A stretch of 8,620 bases of DNA from Acidobacteriota bacterium. Lineage in GTDB: Bacteria > Acidobacteriota > Vicinamibacteria > Vicinamibacterales > UBA2999. The notes beneath the pieces are model-generated. The model was not told the DNA's origin. It worked only from the letters and a program-made list of their open reading frames with translations, and ran no database searches. Positions 5,331-8,620 of this stretch are shown here, piece after piece. Position 1 is the stretch's first letter. Each line of letters opens with the position of its first letter. The position numbers and the translations under genes are program-made. The stretch lies in the NCBI GenBank assembly GCA_020851835.1, contig JADZBZ010000204.1, forward strand, positions 1 to 8,620, read 5' to 3'.

Positions 5331-5390
5331 TCCGGGTTCTCTCGGTGCTCCGGGTTCTCTCGGCGCTCCGAGTTCTCTGCGCGCTCCGGG
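5325..5390. repeat. 18-bp tandem repeat, about 3.7 copies
   Basis: Units at 5325-5342 (CGGCGCTCCGGGTTCTCT), 5343-5360 (one change, C to T at unit position 4) and 5361-5378 (one change, G to A at unit position 11) are followed by a partial copy at 5379-5390 (GCGCGCTCCGGG). The first unit overlaps the right arm of the hairpin at 5307-5330. The 18-bp period is a multiple of three, but no coding frame here looks real. Confidence 0.85.
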
Positions 5391-5429
5391 CCCCCGGCTC
5401 GCCGGATGGCGGCGATTGAGCCCGACCGT

Positions 5430-6869
5430 CTAGAAGATCGTCGACACCGACGCCTGCGCCCAGTCGAGCACGCGCGCGGGGAGGATGCCCAGGTAGAGCA
5501 CCCCGGCCAGCGAGAGAGCCAGGCCCGCCAGCGCCACACCCGCCACCGGAGCCGGCACGGGCCGCGCATCGCGCTCCGACATGTACATCATCACGACAAC
5601 GCGCAGGTAGAAGAAGACCGAGACCACGCTCGACAGCACGCCGATGACGGCCAGGCCGTAGTAGCCCGCACCCACGGCGGCGCTGAAGACGTACCACTTG
5701 GCGATGAAGCCGGCCGTCGGCGGGAAGCCGCCCAGCGACAGCAGGAAGAAGGTCATGAGCGCCGCCACGCCCGGATGCGACTGGGCCAGACCCGCGTAGT
5801 CGCGCAGGTCGTCGTTGGCCCGCGCGCGCGTGCCCAGCAGGGCAATGATGCCGAAGGCGCCCAGGTTGGTGACCGCGTAGGCGGCCAGGTAGTAGAGGAT
5901 GGCCGCCTTCCCGACGTCGCTGCCCGCGATGATGCCCAGCAGCAGGTAGCCACCGTGCGCGATGCTGGAGTAGGCCAGCATGCGCTTCAGGCTCGTCTGC
6001 GCCACGCCCACCACCGTCCCCACCACCATTGTCGCGGCGGCCATGCCCCAGATGATGGGCGCCCAGTCGGTGATCATCGGTTCGAGGGCCGACAGGAACA
6101 CGCGCGCAAAGGCGGCAATGGCCGCCGCCTTCACACCCGTGGACATGAAGCCGGTCACCACCGCCGGCGCGCCCTCGTAGGCGTCTGGCGACCACATGTG
6201 GAACGGCACGGCCGCGATCTTGAAAGCAAAACCGACGAGCATCAGGCCAACGCCCAGCAGGATCATGACGTTGCCGCTCATCGATTGTGCGGCAATGACC
6301 GAACCGACGCGGTCGAGACCCGTGGAGCCGGTGACGCCGTAGATGAACGCCACGCCGTAAAGAAAGAACGAACTGGCGAAGGCGCCGAGCAGGAAGTACT
6401 TGAAGGCGCCCTCGGTGCTCTGCACCTGATCCCGGCGAAAACCCGTCAGGATGTACACCGCAATCGACATCGTCTCGAGGGCGAGAAAGATGAGGAGCAG
6501 GTCGGTGGCCTGCGCCATCAGCATCATGCCGACGATGGCGAAGAGGAGCATGGCGTAGTACTCACCGGCCGGCAGGCCGTCGCGCTCCACGGTTTGTGAC
6601 GAAATAGCCACGGTGAGGATGCCAACCATGATGATGACGAGGTTGACGAAGATCGAGAAGTTATCGGCCGTCATGACGCCGAAGCTGGTGGCGTTGCGAT
6701 TCCACAGCAGCACCGAGGCGGCGGCGGCGCCCACCAGGCCGATGAGGGCGAGGCCGCCGAGCGGCATGCGCTCTCCCTTGCCGCGGAAGGCTTCGGCCAG
6801 CATGACGACCAGGCCGGCCAGGGCCAAGCAGATGACGGGGATGACGGCGTCGAAGGCGTTGCTGAACAT
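5430..6869 (-). CDS. nuoN: NADH-quinone oxidoreductase subunit N
   Basis: This 479-residue membrane protein is one of the three antiporter-like proton-pumping subunits of complex I. It is hydrophobic throughout, and its length fits NuoN. Residues matching the family's proton path are present: Glu132 (LALETMSIAVYIL), Lys158 (GAFKYFLLGAFAS), Lys217 (FKIAAVPFHMWSPDAYEGAP), Lys247 (TGVKAAAIAA) and Lys391 (AGFIAKWYVF). The region QTSLKRMLAYSSIAHGGYLL (291-310) is a hallmark of the antiporter-like family. The ATG at 6867-6869 has GGGAGG at 6879-6884, 9 nt upstream and inside the end of nuoM. Only 2 nt separate it from the nuoM stop, so translation is probably coupled. It is the last gene of the operon in this window, ending in TAG and followed by the integron region. 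Confidence 0.97.
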   Translation of the reverse strand: MFSNAFDAVIPVICLALAGLVVMLAEAFRGKGERMPLGGLALIGLVGAAAASVLLWNRNATSFGVMTADNFSIFVNLVIIMVGILTVAISSQTVERDGLPAGEYYAMLLFAIVGMMLMAQATDLLLIFLALETMSIAVYILTGFRRDQVQSTEGAFKYFLLGAFASSFFLYGVAFIYGVTGSTGLDRVGSVIAAQSMSGNVMILLGVGLMLVGFAFKIAAVPFHMWSPDAYEGAPAVVTGFMSTGVKAAAIAAFARVFLSALEPMITDWAPIIWGMAAATMVVGTVVGVAQTSLKRMLAYSSIAHGGYLLLGIIAGSDVGKAAILYYLAAYAVTNLGAFGIIALLGTRARANDDLRDYAGLAQSHPGVAALMTFFLLSLGGFPPTAGFIAKWYVFSAAVGAGYYGLAVIGVLSSVVSVFFYLRVVVMMYMSERDARPVPAPVAGVALAGLALSLAGVLYLGILPARVLDWAQASVSTIF

Positions 6870-6871
6870 GA

Positions 6872-8500
6872 TCAGTAGCCTCCCGCCGTGCGCACGGAAG
6901 TCGTCACGGGTGGACGGGGACTGTCGAAAGCGGGCAGGTGCGCCGCGGCGGGCCCGCCCCGCCGGAACTCGTCAGAGTCGGTCCGAGCCGACGCGGGCTG
7001 GTGCGCGATCACGCGCTCGACGATGCGGTCCACGGCCGGCCCCATCGGCTTGAGGAACACGTTCGGGAAAACACCCATCACAATCGCCATCGCCGCCAGG
7101 GGGCCGATCACGGCCCACTCGCGGAACGACAGGTCGGGCAGGTGCTTGTTGTGGTCGTTGGTCACCGGACCGTAGAAGAGCCGCTGGAACATCCACAGCA
7201 TGTACACAGCCGAGAGAATGACACCCAGGCCCGCTCCCACCGCGTAGCGCGCGTCCCACTGGAAGGCGCCCAGCATGATGAGGAACTCGCCGACAAAGCC
7301 GTTCATCCCGGGAAGGCCCACCGAGGCGAGCGTGATGACCAGGAAGGCGGCCGTGAGCTTCGGCATCACCGCCTTGATGCCGCCGTACTCGCTGATGAGG
7401 CGCGTGTGGCGCCGATCCGACATCATGCCCACCAGCGCGAAGAGGCCACCCGTGCTGACACCGTGCGCGAGCATCTGGAACGACGCGCCCTGGATACCCT
7501 GCACGTTGAGGGTGGTGATGCCGAGCACCACGAAGCCCATGTGGCTGACCGACGAATAGGCCACCAGTTTCTTCATGTCGGGCTGCACCATCGCCACCAG
7601 CGCGCCGTAGATGATGGCGACAACCGACAGCATCGCGATGACGGGCGCGAAGTAGGCGCCGGCTTCGGGAAACAGCGGGAAGGCGAAGCGGATGAGGCCA
7701 TAGCCGCCCATCTTCAACAGCACGCCCGCCAGGATGACCGAACCGGGGGTGGGCGCCTGCACGTGCGCGTCGGGCAGCCACGTGTGGAACGGAAAGAGCG
7801 GCACCTTGATGGCGAACGCCAGCGCGAACGCCAGGAAGAACCAGTACTGCACGTTGAACGGGATATCGAGCGCGTAGAGCTCGAGGACGTTGAAACTGTA
7901 CTGTCCGGTGGCGGCAAAGTGCATCCACGACAGGCCGATGATGGCCACCAGCATCAGGACGCTCCCGGCCAGGGTGTAGAGGATGAACTTGACGGCCGCG
8001 TAGACGCGCTGGTCGTAGCCCCAGATGCCGATGAGGAAGTACATCGGGATGAGGAGGATGTCCCAGAAGACATAGAAGAGGAACAGGTCGAGCGCGCAGA
8101 AGACGCCGATCATGGCGGCCTCGAGCACCAGCATGAAGATGGAGAACTCCTTCACCCGACTCCCGATGCTGTCCCACGAGGTGAGGAGCGCAATCGGTGT
8201 GAGGAAGCCGGTCAGCACGATGAGCATCAGGCTGAGGCCGTCGATGCCCAGGAAGTACTCGATGCCGAACGCGGGAATCCACGGGTGGCGCTCCATGAAC
8301 TGGAACGACTCTCCGGCTGGCGCGCTGTCGAAGCCGGCCCACAGCGCCAGCGTGACGGCAAAGGTGGCTAGCGACACCGCCAGGGTGAGGTTGCGGATGA
8401 GTCCGTCCTTCGCGCCGTCCGTGTTACGGACGAAGAGCAGCAGGATGGCCCCGATTACGGGGAGGAGGATGGCGAGCGAGAGCATCGGAAGACCGGTCAC
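6872..8500 (-). CDS. nuoM: NADH-quinone oxidoreductase subunit M
   Basis: The 542-residue product is the antiporter-like subunit M of complex I in the inner membrane. Conserved elements include Lys232 (AIKVPLFPFHTWLPDAHVQA), Lys263 (LLKMGGYGL), His320 (SSVSHMGFV), the loop SVGLPGMNGFVGEF (393-406) with Glu404, and GTGLG-like helices towards the C-terminus. At the position of the essential membrane glutamate of E. coli NuoM (Glu144, FWE) this protein has Asp147 (FYVFWDILLIPMYF), a conservative acid. After the last membrane segment (about residue 485) there is a hydrophilic, Pro/Ala/Arg-rich tail of about 45 residues, making the protein longer than the usual about 500. I took the GTG at 8498-8500 as the start because GGAG lies 10 nt upstream; an ATG five codons later is possible. 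The start is 6 nt from the nuoL stop, so it belongs to the same operon. Confidence 0.97.
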   Translation of the reverse strand: MTGLPMLSLAILLPVIGAILLLFVRNTDGAKDGLIRNLTLAVSLATFAVTLALWAGFDSAPAGESFQFMERHPWIPAFGIEYFLGIDGLSLMLIVLTGFLTPIALLTSWDSIGSRVKEFSIFMLVLEAAMIGVFCALDLFLFYVFWDILLIPMYFLIGIWGYDQRVYAAVKFILYTLAGSVLMLVAIIGLSWMHFAATGQYSFNVLELYALDIPFNVQYWFFLAFALAFAIKVPLFPFHTWLPDAHVQAPTPGSVILAGVLLKMGGYGLIRFAFPLFPEAGAYFAPVIAMLSVVAIIYGALVAMVQPDMKKLVAYSSVSHMGFVVLGITTLNVQGIQGASFQMLAHGVSTGGLFALVGMMSDRRHTRLISEYGGIKAVMPKLTAAFLVITLASVGLPGMNGFVGEFLIMLGAFQWDARYAVGAGLGVILSAVYMLWMFQRLFYGPVTNDHNKHLPDLSFREWAVIGPLAAMAIVMGVFPNVFLKPMGPAVDRIVERVIAHQPASARTDSDEFRRGGPAAAHLPAFDSPRPPVTTSVRTAGGY

Positions 8501-8506
8501 TGCGCG

Positions 8507-8620
8507 CTATCTCCAGAAGTAGTAGGCGAGGATGGAAACCACGCCCAGCATGGTGCCGGCCGCATACGTCTTGACCGAGCCGGTTTGCAGAAGGCGGAGG
8601 CCGGCCGCCAGCGCGCCCAC
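8507..8620 (-). CDS. nuoL: NADH-quinone oxidoreductase subunit L, C-terminal end only
   Basis: The minus strand is open from the window edge to a TAG at 8507-8509, giving 37 residues. The segment LRLLQTGSVKTYAAGTMLG followed by a hydrophobic run ending AYYFWR is the typical last transmembrane helix of NuoL (the LQTG-x-V-x-x-YA motif). Position directly upstream of nuoM, with a 6-nt gap, is the standard nuoL-nuoM-nuoN order. The rest of the gene (normally 600 or more residues) lies beyond the right edge. Confidence 0.93.
   Translation of the reverse strand: MGALAAGLRLLQTGSVKTYAAGTMLGVVSILAYYFWR

Larger units (their letters stand above)
5066..5429. other. Intergenic region between convergent intI and nuoN 3' ends; no convincing gene
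   Basis: These 364 bases separate two gene ends. I found no ORF with family resemblance, no tRNA-like structure and no attC. Right after intI there is a small CGCC-AAAA-GGCG hairpin (5079-5090) without a T-run. A strong hairpin and an 18-bp tandem repeat occupy 5307-5390. A short open frame around 5115-5246 on the plus strand has no recognisable product. The region marks the junction between the integron and the conserved nuo locus, so the true right edge of the integron may lie here. Confidence 0.7.

Noticed and set aside
4484..5569. Long open frame on the minus strand opposite intI
   Set aside because: It is antisense to an integrase with all catalytic motifs, is extremely Arg-rich and shows no family pattern; GC-rich codon structure explains the open frame.
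5005..6195. 396-codon minus-strand frame overlapping nuoN
   Set aside because: It is the shifted frame of nuoN and contains repeat-derived RTRSAERTRS peptides; nuoN in the other frame has clear motifs.
5292..6599. Plus-strand 435-codon frame antisense to nuoN
   Set aside because: A His/Arg/Asp-rich shadow of hydrophobic codons on the other strand, with no recognisable domain.
6938..8371. Plus-strand 477-codon frame antisense to nuoM
   Set aside because: Same reason: the hydrophilic, His/Asp/Glu/Arg-rich composition is typical of the antisense of membrane-protein codons.

Overview
The window is GC-rich bacterial chromosomal DNA holding two unrelated blocks. The right block (about 5430-8620, minus strand) is the 3' end of a respiratory complex I operon in the usual order nuoL-nuoM-nuoN. 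The left block (about 1-5065) is a chromosomal integron: an integron integrase gene on the plus strand, an attI-like site beside its 5' end, and at least five gene cassettes running leftwards on the minus strand. Four of these are bounded by well-formed attC sites of 74-75 bp. The fifth runs off the left edge. The organism is probably a Gram-negative environmental bacterium with a high-GC genome. The nuo genes and the GGGGCTGAAGCCCC-type intergenic hairpin are reminiscent of Acidobacteriota (Vicinamibacteria-like), but this is an impression and not proof.

Layout from the integrase outwards (right to left). intI is at 3947-5065, with a 262-bp leader at 3685-3946 that should hold the integrase and cassette promoters. 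The attI crossover heptamer is at 3678-3684. Cassette 1 (about 2861-3683) encodes an all-alpha protein of unknown function with an R-x4-H motif that could be HEPN-like. Cassette 2 (about 2011-2860) encodes a FRG-domain protein. Cassette 3 (about 897-2010) encodes an exported alpha/beta hydrolase. Cassette 4 (about 359-896) encodes a small exported beta-rich protein. Cassette 5 (from 358 to beyond the left edge) begins with the N-terminal part of a DinB-like protein that appears truncated or frameshifted. All cassette ORFs point away from attI, and each starts 16-51 bases after a core site, as expected for cassettes read from a shared leader promoter.

The attC sites are very alike and show compensatory changes across their stems while keeping two unpaired bases. 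They therefore look like one lineage-specific set recognised as folded single strands. That, together with an intact integrase carrying every catalytic residue and the IntI-specific insertion, suggests a working sedentary integron rather than a relic.

Between the convergent 3' ends of intI and nuoN lie 364 bases (5066-5429) with no convincing gene, a strong 24-base hairpin and an 18-bp tandem repeat. The most interesting content is the pair of attI-proximal cassettes (an R-x4-H protein and a FRG protein), which are candidates for phage defence or stress functions. That role is inference only.
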